Assembly: GCA_027489175.1 (NCBI GenBank)
Contig: JAIYAE010000014.1
Coordinates: 376,491 to 440,490, forward strand
Origin: Rhodobacter sp.
Lineage (GTDB): Bacteria; Pseudomonadota; Alphaproteobacteria; Rhodobacterales; Rhodobacteraceae
Reading direction: 5' to 3'
DNA: 64,000 bases
The position numbers and the translations under genes are program-made. How positions within the stretch are numbered: position 1 is the stretch's first letter; each line of letters opens with the position of its first letter. The notes beneath the pieces are model-generated. The model worked only from the letters and a program-made list of their open reading frames with translations, was not told the origin of the DNA and made no database searches. Of the stretch, positions 1 to 10,522 are shown piece after piece.

Positions 1-639
1 GGCAATCGCCACGGCATGTTCCTGAATGGCAAGCTGGGCATCCAGCATCGCCACATCGACCTGCGCACCCTGTCCGGTGCGTTCCCGGTCATACAGCGCC
101 GCAAGGATGCCTTGGGTCAGAAACATCCCCGCCGCGATATCGCCAATGCTGGCACCGACGCGGACTGGTGGGCCATCCGCCTCGCCGGTGATGGCCATCA
201 CCCCGCCCCGCGCCTGCACGACCATGTCATAGGCGGGTTTTTCGGCCTCTGGCCCGGTCTGCCCGAATCCCGAGACCGAGGCATAGATCAGCCGGGGAAA
301 GCGCGCATGCACCACCTTCCAGCCATAGCCCAGCCGGTGCAGGGCGCCGGGACGGAAATTCTCGATCAGAACATCAGCGCGGGCCAGCAATTGTTCAAAG
401 ATCGCGCGATCGGCGTCGTCGGTAAGGTCCAGCGCGATGGATTGCTTGCCCGCGTTCAAGGTCGCGAAATAGGCGCTTTGCCCATCCTTGAACGGCGGGA
501 AGGCGCGGGTATCGTCCCCGGTGCCCGGGCGTTCGACCTTGATGATGCGCGCGCCAAGGTCCTGCAGCGTGTGGCTGGCGAAAGGCCCGGCCAGAACATG
601 CGTCAGATCCAGTATCGTGATCCCGTTCAGGGGTGCCAT
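1..639 (-). CDS. CaiB/BaiF family CoA-transferase (partial, C-terminal end outside window)
   Basis: Minus-strand reading MAPLNGITILDLTHVLAGPFASHTLQDLGARIIKVERPGTGDDTRAFPPFKDGQSAYFATLNAGKQSIALDLTD..., typical CaiB/BaiF N-terminus; ATG at 637-639 (minus). Confidence 0.9.
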   Translation of the reverse strand, partial: MAPLNGITILDLTHVLAGPFASHTLQDLGARIIKVERPGTGDDTRAFPPFKDGQSAYFATLNAGKQSIALDLTDDADRAIFEQLLARADVLIENFRPGALHRLGYGWKVVHARFPRLIYASVSGFGQTGPEAEKPAYDMVVQARGGVMAITGEADGPPVRVGASIGDIAAGMFLTQGILAALYDRERTGQGAQVDVAMLDAQLAIQEHAVAIA

Positions 640-734
640 GGGACATGCCTTTTGTAAGTCTGCTTGGCCCATCCTTGCAGGCCGCGGCGTTCGGGGCGTT
701 GACGCGGATCAAATCCCCCACTACCTCGCCCCCC

Positions 735-2543
735 ATGGCACGCGCACCCCTCCTTCAGCTTTCCGGCATTTCGCTTACCTTCGGCGGCAATCCGGTGTTC
801 GATGATCTGACCCTTGTGGTCCAGCCCGGCGACCGGGTGGCCCTTGTCGGCCGCAACGGCTCGGGCAAGTCCACGCTGATGAAGGTGATGGCGGGGCTGG
901 TTGAAGCCGACAGCGGCACCCGGACCATCGCCCCCGGCACGACCGTGGGCTACATGGAGCAGGACCCGGACCTTTCGGGGTTTGAGACTTTGGGCGATTT
1001 CGCCGCGTCGCACCTGCCCGACGGCATGGAATACCGCCTTGCCGTGGTGGCCGAAGGCCTGAAGTTCCGCCCCGAAGCCCCCGTCGCCACCGCGTCGGGC
1101 GGCGAAAAACGCCGGGCGGCGCTGGCCAAGCTGCTGGCCGAAGCGCCGGACCTGATGCTGCTAGACGAACCCACCAACCACCTCGACATCCAGGCGATCG
1201 AGTGGCTGGAGGAAGAGCTGTCCTCCACCCGCACCGCCTTTGTCCTCATCTCCCACGACCGCGCCTTCCTGCGGGCGCTGACGAAAGCCACCCTCTGGAT
1301 CGACCGGGGCGAGGTGCGCCGCCGCGACTCGGGCTTTGACGGCTTTGAGGATTGGCGCGAAACCATCTGGGCCGAAGAGGACGAGGCCCGCCACAAGCTG
1401 GATCGCAAGATCAAGGCCGAGGCGAAATGGGCCGTCGAAGGCATCTCAGCCCGCCGCAAGCGCAACCAGGGCCGGGTCCGCGCCCTGGCCGCCCTGCGCG
1501 AAGAACGCTCCTCGCAGATCCGCCGTCAGGGCACCGCAGCCATGGCGCTGGAAAGCGGCACGACCTCTGGCAAGAAGGTGATCGAGGCGCAGCATCTGAC
1601 GAAATCCTTCGGCGACAAGCACCTTGTCCGCGATTTCAGCCTGCGCATCCTGCGTGGCGACCGGGTGGCTTTTGTCGGGCCGAACGGCGTCGGCAAGACC
1701 ACGCTTCTGAAACTTCTCACCACCGAACTGGCCCCCGATTCCGGCAAGGTGACCCTTGGCACCAACCTTGAGATTGCCGTCTTCGACCAGTCCCGCGCCC
1801 GGCTCGACCCTGAGGCCACGCTTTGGGACAACCTGACAGGCGATCCCCTGATGCGCGTCTCTGGCGCCTCGGATCAGGTGATGGTGCGCGGCACCCCGCG
1901 GCATGTGGTGGCCTACCTCAAGGACTTCCTCTTTGACGAAGCCCGCGCTCGCGCCCCCGTTCGCAGCCTGTCGGGCGGCGAAAAGGCCCGACTTTTGCTG
2001 GCCAAGCTGATGGCACAGCCGTCGAACCTTCTGATCCTGGACGAACCGACGAACGACCTTGACGTCGAAACGCTGGACCTTTTGCAGGATATCCTTGGCG
2101 ACTACGACGGCACCGTCCTCCTCGTTTCCCACGACCGCGATTTCATCGACCGCATCGCCACCGCGACCGTCGCGATGGAGGGTGAGGGCAGGGCGACCGT
2201 CTACCCCGGCGGCTGGTCCGACTATGCCGCCCAACGCGGCCAGCCAACCCCGGACCCCGCGCCTGCAGCCAAGCCCGCCAGCAAGACCGGCCCAGCCACC
2301 AAGGCCGAGGCTCCGCGCCAAAGCACGCTGACTTTCACCGAAAAGAAGCGCCTCGACGATCTGCCCGCCCAGATCGAACGGCTTGAGGCCGAGATCGCCA
2401 AGCTTGCCACCCTGCTGGCTGACCCCGATCTCTTCATCCGCGACCCGGCGAAGTTCCGCAAAGCGACCGCCGCGATGGCAGAGCGTCAGACCGCCCTGTC
2501 CACCGCCGAAGCGGATTGGCTTGACCTTGCGGAACGAGGATAG
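735..2543 (+). CDS. ABC-F family ATP-binding protein (Uup-like)
   Basis: Two ABC cassettes (GRNGSGKST, SGGEKRRAALAKLL, LLDEPTNHLD; GPNGVGKTT, LSGGEKARLLLAKL, LDEPTNDLD) without TM segments; start taken at MARAPLLQLSG rather than the longer ORF start. Confidence 0.95.
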   Translation: MARAPLLQLSGISLTFGGNPVFDDLTLVVQPGDRVALVGRNGSGKSTLMKVMAGLVEADSGTRTIAPGTTVGYMEQDPDLSGFETLGDFAASHLPDGMEYRLAVVAEGLKFRPEAPVATASGGEKRRAALAKLLAEAPDLMLLDEPTNHLDIQAIEWLEEELSSTRTAFVLISHDRAFLRALTKATLWIDRGEVRRRDSGFDGFEDWRETIWAEEDEARHKLDRKIKAEAKWAVEGISARRKRNQGRVRALAALREERSSQIRRQGTAAMALESGTTSGKKVIEAQHLTKSFGDKHLVRDFSLRILRGDRVAFVGPNGVGKTTLLKLLTTELAPDSGKVTLGTNLEIAVFDQSRARLDPEATLWDNLTGDPLMRVSGASDQVMVRGTPRHVVAYLKDFLFDEARARAPVRSLSGGEKARLLLAKLMAQPSNLLILDEPTNDLDVETLDLLQDILGDYDGTVLLVSHDRDFIDRIATATVAMEGEGRATVYPGGWSDYAAQRGQPTPDPAPAAKPASKTGPATKAEAPRQSTLTFTEKKRLDDLPAQIERLEAEIAKLATLLADPDLFIRDPAKFRKATAAMAERQTALSTAEADWLDLAERG

Positions 2544-2778
2544 ACCAACGCCTGACGGCCACTAGGCGCTCCATGACATTTGCGTGAAACAGGTATCCTG
2601 GAGGAGGGGCGGCGGTTTCCGGCCCAATGCTCCCGGGTTCCTCGGCGCTTATCGGCCACCACCGAACACATCGCATCACCCCCGCGTGACAGGGCATTGT
2701 CCCTGACCCAATTCCCCCCCATTCCCTTTGGACCCGGCCCGAACTTTTCGTCGGGCCCAATCCATGCAGGAGATTGCA

Positions 2779-3375
2779 ATGAAAAAAATCGCAGCAGCGC
2801 TCGCTACCTTCGCCATCGTCAGCCCGGCCTTCGCCGGCGGCCCGGTTGAAGTGGCCCCCGAACCGACGGTCGAAGCGACCTATGCCCCGGCAGCCCCGGC
2901 TGGCATCGACTGGACGGGCTTCTATGCCGGTGCCCAACTGGGCTACGCCGACATCGATTCCAGCACCGGCACCCTGGAAGGCAACGGCTACCTTGGCGGT
3001 ATCCACGCCGGCTACCGTTGGGATTTCGGCAGCTACGTTGCTGGTGCCGAACTCGACTATGACAGCGCCAACATCGATCTTGGCGGCACCACCGGCACGC
3101 TGGATGACGTTGCCCGTCTGAAACTTCTGGGCGGGGCCAAGCTTGGCAACAGCCTGATCTACGCAACCGCTGGTGCCGCATATGCCAGCGCAACCGTGGG
3201 CGGGACCGAACTGAGCGACAACGGCGTCTTCTACGGTGCTGGCGTCAACACCGCCGTGTCCGAGCGTTGGACCGTTGGTGCCGAACTCCTGCAGCACGAC
3301 TTCAACAATTTCGACGGCTCGACCGTTGATCTTGATGCGACGACGCTGTCGGCCAAGGTTGGCATGCGCTTCTAA
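2779..3375 (+). CDS. Outer-membrane beta-barrel protein (opacity/OmpW-like small porin)
   Basis: Signal peptide MKKIAAALATFAIVSPAFAGG, alternating aromatic/glycine beta-strands, ends ...LSAKVGMRF with C-terminal Phe; AGGAG RBS upstream. Confidence 0.85.
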   Translation: MKKIAAALATFAIVSPAFAGGPVEVAPEPTVEATYAPAAPAGIDWTGFYAGAQLGYADIDSSTGTLEGNGYLGGIHAGYRWDFGSYVAGAELDYDSANIDLGGTTGTLDDVARLKLLGGAKLGNSLIYATAGAAYASATVGGTELSDNGVFYGAGVNTAVSERWTVGAELLQHDFNNFDGSTVDLDATTLSAKVGMRF

Positions 3376-3391
3376 GCGCGCCCCTGATCTG

Positions 3392-3419
3392 CCCCTTTCC
3401 CGATCCGTTGGGGAAGGGG
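3392..3419 (+). terminator. Hairpin downstream of the OMP gene
   Basis: CCCCTTTCCC-gatccgtt-GGGGAAGGGG, 10-bp stem with one G.T pair; no U-tract follows. Confidence 0.45.
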
Positions 3420-3453
3420 GGACCGGGCACGTCCCGGCTGACTAACCCCATCT

Positions 3454-3939
3454 TTACGGGCAGGGGTTCAATGGCTGCAGAAGGAACCTGCGGTCATCGC
3501 CCGCATCCGCGCGCAGGGTGACAAAGCCCGTTTCCCCTTCAAAGCCCATTCCGGCCTTGTCCACGGTCACAAGGGCCGCGCCGCCTTTTGACGTGGCAAT
3601 CGTGAAGGCACCCGCATCCCCCTCCATCATGCAGCCCAGCCGTGTGCTGTCGTGAACCTGGCAATAGGCCAGCGCCTCAAGCGCCTCATCAGGCCGGTCG
3701 CGCAGGGTGATCGTGACCCAGACCAGCATCGCAGGGTCTTCCACCTTGGCCCCTTCCGGGCGCAGAGCAATGCTGCTGACCATCTGCGCCGGATGTTCTG
3801 CCAGATGCTGCGCAGAATAAGTGCGGGCATAGCAGTTTGCATCGGACGGGAACAAAACCTCTCGCGGGCTTTCAGCGGCAAGGGGGGCAGCGGCCAACAG
3901 GATCAGGATCGTCGCGTAAAGTCCTGGTCTGCCTACCAT
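3454..3939 (-). CDS. Hypothetical exported protein
   Basis: MVGRPGLYATILILLAAAPLAAESPREVLFPSDANCYARTYS..., signal peptide-like N-terminus; overlaps the preceding gene. Confidence 0.7.
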   Translation of the reverse strand: MVGRPGLYATILILLAAAPLAAESPREVLFPSDANCYARTYSAQHLAEHPAQMVSSIALRPEGAKVEDPAMLVWVTITLRDRPDEALEALAYCQVHDSTRLGCMMEGDAGAFTIATSKGGAALVTVDKAGMGFEGETGFVTLRADAGDDRRFLLQPLNPCP

Positions 3940-4877
3940 TTCCCGCTTGCACCACCGCCTGAAGACCGCCCGCCGCCAAAGCCGCCACTGCGGGATGACC
4001 CGCCGCCGCTGCTGCCGGTGGTCGAACTCAGCCGCGAGGCACCGAAAGACTGGCTTCGCCCCACGCGGAACTGCTTGCGGTCGACAAAGCCGCAGCTGGT
4101 GCATTTCTGATGCTCGATTCCGGTGCCGCTCGACATCAGCGTCGCAGGCTCGATCACCTCGCGCGTGCGCGAAAGGGTCGCTTCGCCGCAGCGGGGGCAC
4201 AGCTTCCGCGCCCTGGCCGAGCGCCAGAAGAAAAAGATCACCGCCGCCCCGAAGGCCCCGGCCCCGGCCAGCCAGGGTACATTGCTTGGAATCTCTTCGG
4301 CAAAGCCGTCGGTCAGGGTGACGGGGCGGCCTTCGATGAAGGGCGCGATCAGCCTTTCGCGTGAGGAGGCGATGCCCGCCTCGATCCCCTGCGCCATGCG
4401 CCCCTCACGCAACTCGGGCAAGACAGCGGTGGACAGGACCCGCGCTGCGCGCCCGTCATAGACCGCATCATAGCCCGCACCCAGCGCAATGCGCACTTCG
4501 CGCGCGTCGCTGACGACCAGCATCATGATGCCGTCATTGCGCTCGGCGTCGCCCACGCCCCAGGCGTTGAACAGCGCCTTGGCATAGGCATCCAGCCGCT
4601 GGCCCGCACCGCCGTAGTTTTCGATGGAGGGCAGGGTGACCACCACCATCTGCACCCCGGTTTCCGCCCGCACCGCCGCCAAAAGGCCCGCAATCCGGCC
4701 TTCGGCGGCCGGGTCCAGCACATCAGCAAAGTCCGACAGCGTCTCGCTCAGCGGGGCGGGCAGGGCCGGATTGGTCACCGGCTCGGGCGCAGGATCGGCT
4801 GAGGTTTGTGCAAAAGCACCCGGGGAAAATACCCCGAGCGCCAGCGTCACCGCGATGGCAAGGGCCTTGATTGTCAT
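3933..4877 (-). CDS. TPM-domain (YgcG/Psb32-like) protein
   Basis: DFADVLDPAAEGRIAGLLAAVRAETGVQMVVVTLPSIENYG..., TM helix, zinc-ribbon-like CPRCGE...CTSCGF, Gly/Ser-rich tail SGGGSSRSGGFGGGRSSGGGASGKW. Confidence 0.85.
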   Translation of the reverse strand: MTIKALAIAVTLALGVFSPGAFAQTSADPAPEPVTNPALPAPLSETLSDFADVLDPAAEGRIAGLLAAVRAETGVQMVVVTLPSIENYGGAGQRLDAYAKALFNAWGVGDAERNDGIMMLVVSDAREVRIALGAGYDAVYDGRAARVLSTAVLPELREGRMAQGIEAGIASSRERLIAPFIEGRPVTLTDGFAEEIPSNVPWLAGAGAFGAAVIFFFWRSARARKLCPRCGEATLSRTREVIEPATLMSSGTGIEHQKCTSCGFVDRKQFRVGRSQSFGASRLSSTTGSSGGGSSRSGGFGGGRSSGGGASGKW

Positions 4878-6259
4878 GATGCAAGCAATTCTTTGAGTGT
4901 TGTTGCAATCAACATGACATCTTCGCGACAACAGTCAAATGATCCGACCTGCACCCGGATGGCAAACACGCCATCCACCCGTGTCTGGGTCAGGTACAGC
5001 CGGCCATCGTCGTTGATCCGCGCCAAAAGCGCCTCGGTCGCCGCATCTGTTTCCAAAGCGAAACAAAAGAGCGACAGCCGGGGTTCGGTCACGATTCGAA
5101 TTCCCGGCAGAGCGGCGATCTGATCCCGCGCCTCCAGCGCCCAGGCCACGTGGTTGCGGATTCGTTCTCGCAGCCCCGCCAACCCATAGGCGCGCAGCAC
5201 GAACCACAGCTTCAGCGCCCGGAACCGGCGGCCCAGGGGCACGGTCCATTCGTTGAAGTTGACGATCTCCTCACGCCCCGCCGTTTCCAGATAGGTCGGC
5301 CGCAGGCCAAGCGTGCGGACCTGCGCGCCGGGATCGCGTATGAACTGGACGGAACAGTCGAACTGCGCCCCAAGCCACTTGTGCGGGTTCAGAACAACCG
5401 AATCCGCCCCCTCAACGCCCGCCCAGAGCTCGCGGAACTCCGGGCAGATCATCGCCGACCCGGCCCAGGCCGCATCGACATGGACCGGCACGCCCGCCGC
5501 CTGCGCCGCCGCGATGCACTCGCCGATCCGGTCGAAGGCCCCCACGCTGGTGCCCCCGGCGCACAAGATCACGCCCGCAGGCAACATCCCCGCCGCCCGG
5601 TCCGCCTCAATCGCCGCCGCCAGCGCCGCCCCGGTCATCGCCCGGTCCGCGTCCACCGCCACCTTCACCAAGTTGCGCTGCCCAATCCCCGCCACCCGTA
5701 TCGCCTTGTCGACGGATGAATGCGTCTCGGCACTTGCGTAGAACCGCAACACCGGCCCGCCCTGCAGCCCGTCCTCCAGCCCGCGCCAGCCAAGCGCGCG
5801 TTCCCGCATCGTCAACACCGCCGACAGCGTCGCCGTTGTCGCCGTGTCATGGATCGTGCCGACGAACCCCTCCGGCAGCCCCACCGCCTGACGCAGCCAG
5901 TCGACCATCACCTGCTCGATCTCGGTCGCGGCGGGTGAGGTCTGCCAGATCAGCGCATTGCACCCCATCGCATTGACCAGCTGCTCTGCCAGCATCGACG
6001 CCGGGGCGGCGTTGGCCGGGAAATAGGCAAAGAAACGCGGGTGCTGCCAATGCGTCATGCCCCCGGGCACGATCGCTTCAAAATCCGCCCAGATCGCCTC
6101 CATCGGCTCCGCGCCCTCAGGCGGCGCGCCCGGCACCTGGCGCGCCACGGCCCCCGGCACCAGCGGCGCCCGCACCGGCCTGTCGCGCAACCCCGCATGA
6201 TAATCGGCCGCCCAGTCCGCCGCCCGCTTCGACCACAACCTTAGACCTTCATGGTCCAT
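4874..6259 (-). CDS. PLP-dependent group II decarboxylase (aromatic amino acid decarboxylase-like)
   Basis: HVDAAWAGSAMICPEFRELWAGVEGADSVVLNPHKWLG (PLP-Lys motif NPHKW), HWQHPRFFAYFPANAAPASMLAEQL; ATGA overlap with downstream TPM gene. Confidence 0.93.
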   Translation of the reverse strand: MDHEGLRLWSKRAADWAADYHAGLRDRPVRAPLVPGAVARQVPGAPPEGAEPMEAIWADFEAIVPGGMTHWQHPRFFAYFPANAAPASMLAEQLVNAMGCNALIWQTSPAATEIEQVMVDWLRQAVGLPEGFVGTIHDTATTATLSAVLTMRERALGWRGLEDGLQGGPVLRFYASAETHSSVDKAIRVAGIGQRNLVKVAVDADRAMTGAALAAAIEADRAAGMLPAGVILCAGGTSVGAFDRIGECIAAAQAAGVPVHVDAAWAGSAMICPEFRELWAGVEGADSVVLNPHKWLGAQFDCSVQFIRDPGAQVRTLGLRPTYLETAGREEIVNFNEWTVPLGRRFRALKLWFVLRAYGLAGLRERIRNHVAWALEARDQIAALPGIRIVTEPRLSLFCFALETDAATEALLARINDDGRLYLTQTRVDGVFAIRVQVGSFDCCREDVMLIATTLKELLAS

Positions 6260-6431
6260 TCCGTCCTCCCGTTCCGGCCAGCAAAGGGGCAGCAAAGCGG
6301 CGGAACCGCAGGCAAAGACCCACGAGTCGCCATGTCACCACCTTGTTTGGGTCACGGTTCTTGCTTAGGGTTTCCTTCATCAAAACGGAAGATACCGTCC
6401 TCCATCCCTCTTGCTTGCCCATAGGTGACCC

Positions 6432-7049
6432 ATGTCCTTCTCTCGCCGCGCCGTGCTTCTTGGCCTTTCAGTTGCCGCGCTGACCGCCTGCGTTCCCGGA
6501 AACCGGTTTGAGACGGCCTATGACCCTGTCCCTGCCGCGGTCTCGCAAGGCTGGCGCCTGTCGGATGTGCAGGTCGATGTCCCCAAGACCCTCGTCGTCT
6601 CCGAGGCGAAGTCGCTTCTGCCCAACGCCGATATCGTCTGGCGCGAAGACCCGCTGGGCGACCGCTACATTCAGGTCGACAAGATCATGACCGATGCCAT
6701 CCGCGCCGGGGCGCAGGGGCTGCGCGGCTCGCGCCCCGTCATCATTGACGTGACGGTCACCCGCTTCCACGCCCTGACGTTCGAAGCGGAACAGCGCGGG
6801 CAGGATTGGGGCGTGCACAACATCGACTTCATCGCCCGCGTGGTTGATGCAAGCTCGGGTGAGGTTCTGCTGCGCGACACCCTGATCCGCGCCGAACTGC
6901 CCGCCCTTTCCGGCGCCCAGATGGCTGAGGCGCGCAAACAGGGCCAGACCCAGAAGAAGATGATCACCGCCCATGTCGCCCGGACTGTCGCGGGCTGGCT
7001 TGGCATTGGGCCGGACAACCGCGGCGCCTTCACCCGTTCGGGCGACTGA
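6432..7049 (+). CDS. Lipoprotein of the DUF6778 type
   Basis: Lipobox MSFSRRAVLLGLSVAALTAC; conserved-looking WRLSDVQVDVPKTLVVSEAKSLLPNADIVWREDPLGDRYIQV. Family name from memory. Confidence 0.65.
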   Translation: MSFSRRAVLLGLSVAALTACVPGNRFETAYDPVPAAVSQGWRLSDVQVDVPKTLVVSEAKSLLPNADIVWREDPLGDRYIQVDKIMTDAIRAGAQGLRGSRPVIIDVTVTRFHALTFEAEQRGQDWGVHNIDFIARVVDASSGEVLLRDTLIRAELPALSGAQMAEARKQGQTQKKMITAHVARTVAGWLGIGPDNRGAFTRSGD

Positions 7050-7135
7050 TCTGGCATTTGGCGGTCCGTCTTTCCCGCGCGAAGGCGGGCCGCCCCACTT
7101 GCACCGCGCCACCGCGCCATGCTAGGCCGACCCAC

Positions 7136-7180
7136 ATGACGACGTTGCGCAACATCTGCATCTGCTGCATTACCCGCTGA
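7136..7180 (+). CDS. Candidate Cys-rich leader peptide [14 protein letters not shown] upstream of cysS
   Basis: ATG ACG ACG TTG CGC AAC ATC TGC ATC TGC TGC ATT ACC CGC TGA; three Cys codons in a six-residue ICICCI core; lies between a GCTAGG -10-like box and terminator-like hairpins, just before cysS. Confidence 0.65.
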   Translation: MTTLRNICICCITR

Positions 7181-7187
7181 CTTCGGT

Positions 7188-7254
7188 CGCGCGGGCGCTT
7201 CGTCATTCCCTCAGGATGAAAAGCCACTCCCGCGCGGGGAAAGCCTGCGTTTTT
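7188..7254 (+). promoter_or_regulatory. Candidate attenuator (competing hairpins plus T-run) in cysS leader
   Basis: CGCGCGGG (7188-7195) pairs with CCCGCGCG (7229-7236); the overlapping arm CGCGGGC (7190-7196) alternatively pairs with GCCTGCG (7243-7249), directly followed by TTTTT (7250-7254). Confidence 0.5.
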
Positions 7255-7266
7255 GGGACGACTGAC

Positions 7267-8733
<1,467 letters not shown>

Positions 8734-8746
8734 CCCCCGCGCGCCA

Positions 8747-8790
8747 CCGGAATTTTCGAAAATTCCGGCCAAAATCCTTCGAAGGATTTT
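8747..8790. repeat. Two adjacent perfect palindromes (tandem hairpins) between cysS and cimA
   Basis: CCGGAATTTTCGAAAATTCCGG (8747-8768) and AAAATCCTTCGAAGGATTTT (8771-8790), both perfectly self-complementary around TCGA; the second ends in a TTTT run. Confidence 0.8.
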
Positions 8791-8835
8791 GTCTCGCCCA
8801 ATGCCAAACCGTTACGAAATCCTTAAACTGCCAAG

Positions 8836-8884
8836 CTAACCCATTGATTTCACGCCTGTCGAAGCATGTCCCTGCCCGGGACAC
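8836..8884 (-). repeat. Dispersed 49-nt intergenic repeat, copy A
   Basis: Reverse complement GTGTCCCGGGCAGGGACATGCTTCGACAGGCGTGAAATCAATGGGTTAG matches 25915-25963 without gaps at about 40/49 positions. Confidence 0.75.
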
Positions 8885-8902
8885 CCATCCCGGACCCACC
8901 CC

Positions 8903-10522
8903 ATGAGCGACCGCCTCTACCTCTTCGACACCACCCTGCGCGATGGCCAGCAGACCCAGGGCGTCCAGTTTTCCACCGCCGAAAAGGTCCAGATCGCCAA
9001 GGCGCTGGATGCCCTTGGGGTCGATCATATCGAAGGCGGCTGGCCCGGTGCCAACCCCACCGACTCTGATTTCTTTTCGGCCCCCCCGGCCACCCGCGCG
9101 ACCCTGACCGCCTTCGGCATGACTCGCCGCGTGGGTCGGTCGGCCGAGAATGACGACACCCTCGCCGCCGTCCTGAATGCGGGCACCCCGGCGGTCTGCC
9201 TTGTCGGCAAGACCCATGACTTTCAGGTCACCACCGCCCTTGGCGTCACGCTGGAGGAAAACCGCGACGCCATCGCCTCCTCCCTCCGCCACCTTGACAC
9301 CAAAGGCCGCGAGGCCCTCTTCGACGCGGAACACTTCTTCGACGGCTACCGCAGCAACCCCGGCTACGCCCTCAGCTGCCTCCACGCCGCCCTCGACGCC
9401 GGCGCCCGCTGGATCGTCCTGTGCGACACCAACGGCGGCACGCTTCCCGCCGAGGTTGGCCGCATCACGGCCGAGGTCATCGCCGCGGGCATCCCCGGCG
9501 ACCGGCTGGGGATCCACTGCCACGACGACACGGGGAACGCCGTTGCCAACTCCCTTGCCGCGGTCGACGCCGGCGCGCGGCAGATCCAGGGCACGCTGAA
9601 CGGGCTGGGCGAGCGCTGCGGCAATGCGAACCTGACAACGCTGATCCCGACGCTTCTGTTGAAAGAGCCCTACGCCAGCCGCTTCCAGACCGGCGTCACG
9701 CCCGGGGCTTTGGCGGGCCTTCTGAAGACCAGCCGCATGCTGGATGACATCCTGAACCGCGTGCCATTGCGGTCATCCCCCTACATCGGCGCCAGCGCTT
9801 TTGCCCACAAAGCAGGCCTTCACGCCAGTGCCATCCTGAAGGACCCGACCACCTACGAACACATCGACCCCGCGCTTGTCGGCAACGAACGCGTCATCCC
9901 GATGAGCAATCAGGCAGGCCAGTCCAACCTGCGCGCTCGGCTGGAAGCGGCGGGCCTCAAGGTCGACTCAAAAGACCCGCGCCTTGGCCGGATCATCGAG
10001 GTCGTGAAGGAGCGTGAGGATCAAGGCTACGCCTATGACGGCGCGCAGGCCAGCTTTGAACTTGTCGCCCGCCGCGAATTGGGCCTGTGCCCCGAGTTCT
10101 TGGAGGTGAAGCGCTACCGCGTCACGGTCGAGCGGCGGAAGAACAAATACGACCGCATGGTCAGCCTGTCCGAGGCCGTGGTGGTGGTCAAGATCGGCGA
10201 CCGCAAGAACATGTCGGTCTCCGACAGCATGGATGAGGCCGGGTCGGACCGCGGCCCGGTCAACGCGCTGGCCAAGGCGCTTGGCAAGGACCTTGGCCCC
10301 TATCAGGCCTGCATCGACGATATGAAACTGGTGGATTTCAAGGTTCGCATCACCAATGGCGGAACCGAAGCGGTCACCCGTGTGATCATCGACAGCGAAG
10401 ACGGGCAAGGGCGGCGCTGGTCGACCGTCGGGGTCAGCGCCAACATCGTCGATGCCAGTTTCGAAGCGCTTCTGGACGCGATCCAGTGGAAACTGATCCG
10501 CGACATCGGCACGCCCCAATGA
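8903..10522 (+). CDS. cimA: (R)-citramalate synthase
   Basis: [70 protein letters not shown]-terminal LeuA dimer-type regulatory domain. Confidence 0.95.
   Translation: MSDRLYLFDTTLRDGQQTQGVQFSTAEKVQIAKALDALGVDHIEGGWPGANPTDSDFFSAPPATRATLTAFGMTRRVGRSAENDDTLAAVLNAGTPAVCLVGKTHDFQVTTALGVTLEENRDAIASSLRHLDTKGREALFDAEHFFDGYRSNPGYALSCLHAALDAGARWIVLCDTNGGTLPAEVGRITAEVIAAGIPGDRLGIHCHDDTGNAVANSLAAVDAGARQIQGTLNGLGERCGNANLTTLIPTLLLKEPYASRFQTGVTPGALAGLLKTSRMLDDILNRVPLRSSPYIGASAFAHKAGLHASAILKDPTTYEHIDPALVGNERVIPMSNQAGQSNLRARLEAAGLKVDSKDPRLGRIIEVVKEREDQGYAYDGAQASFELVARRELGLCPEFLEVKRYRVTVERRKNKYDRMVSLSEAVVVVKIGDRKNMSVSDSMDEAGSDRGPVNALAKALGKDLGPYQACIDDMKLVDFKVRITNGGTEAVTRVIIDSEDGQGRRWSTVGVSANIVDASFEALLDAIQWKLIRDIGTPQ

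Noticed and set aside
16-657. 213-aa plus-strand ORF at window start
   Set aside because: The minus strand reads as a CaiB/BaiF CoA-transferase, so this is a shadow ORF.
5090-5106. tRNA T-arm-like string GATTCGAATTCCCGG
   Set aside because: Lies inside the PLP decarboxylase coding sequence; no acceptor or anticodon arms around it.
8801-8839. Mini-ORF MPNRYEILKLPS upstream of cimA as an Ile/Leu leader peptide
   Set aside because: Only one Ile and two Leu, unclustered, no terminator/antiterminator pair following; overlaps the dispersed repeat.
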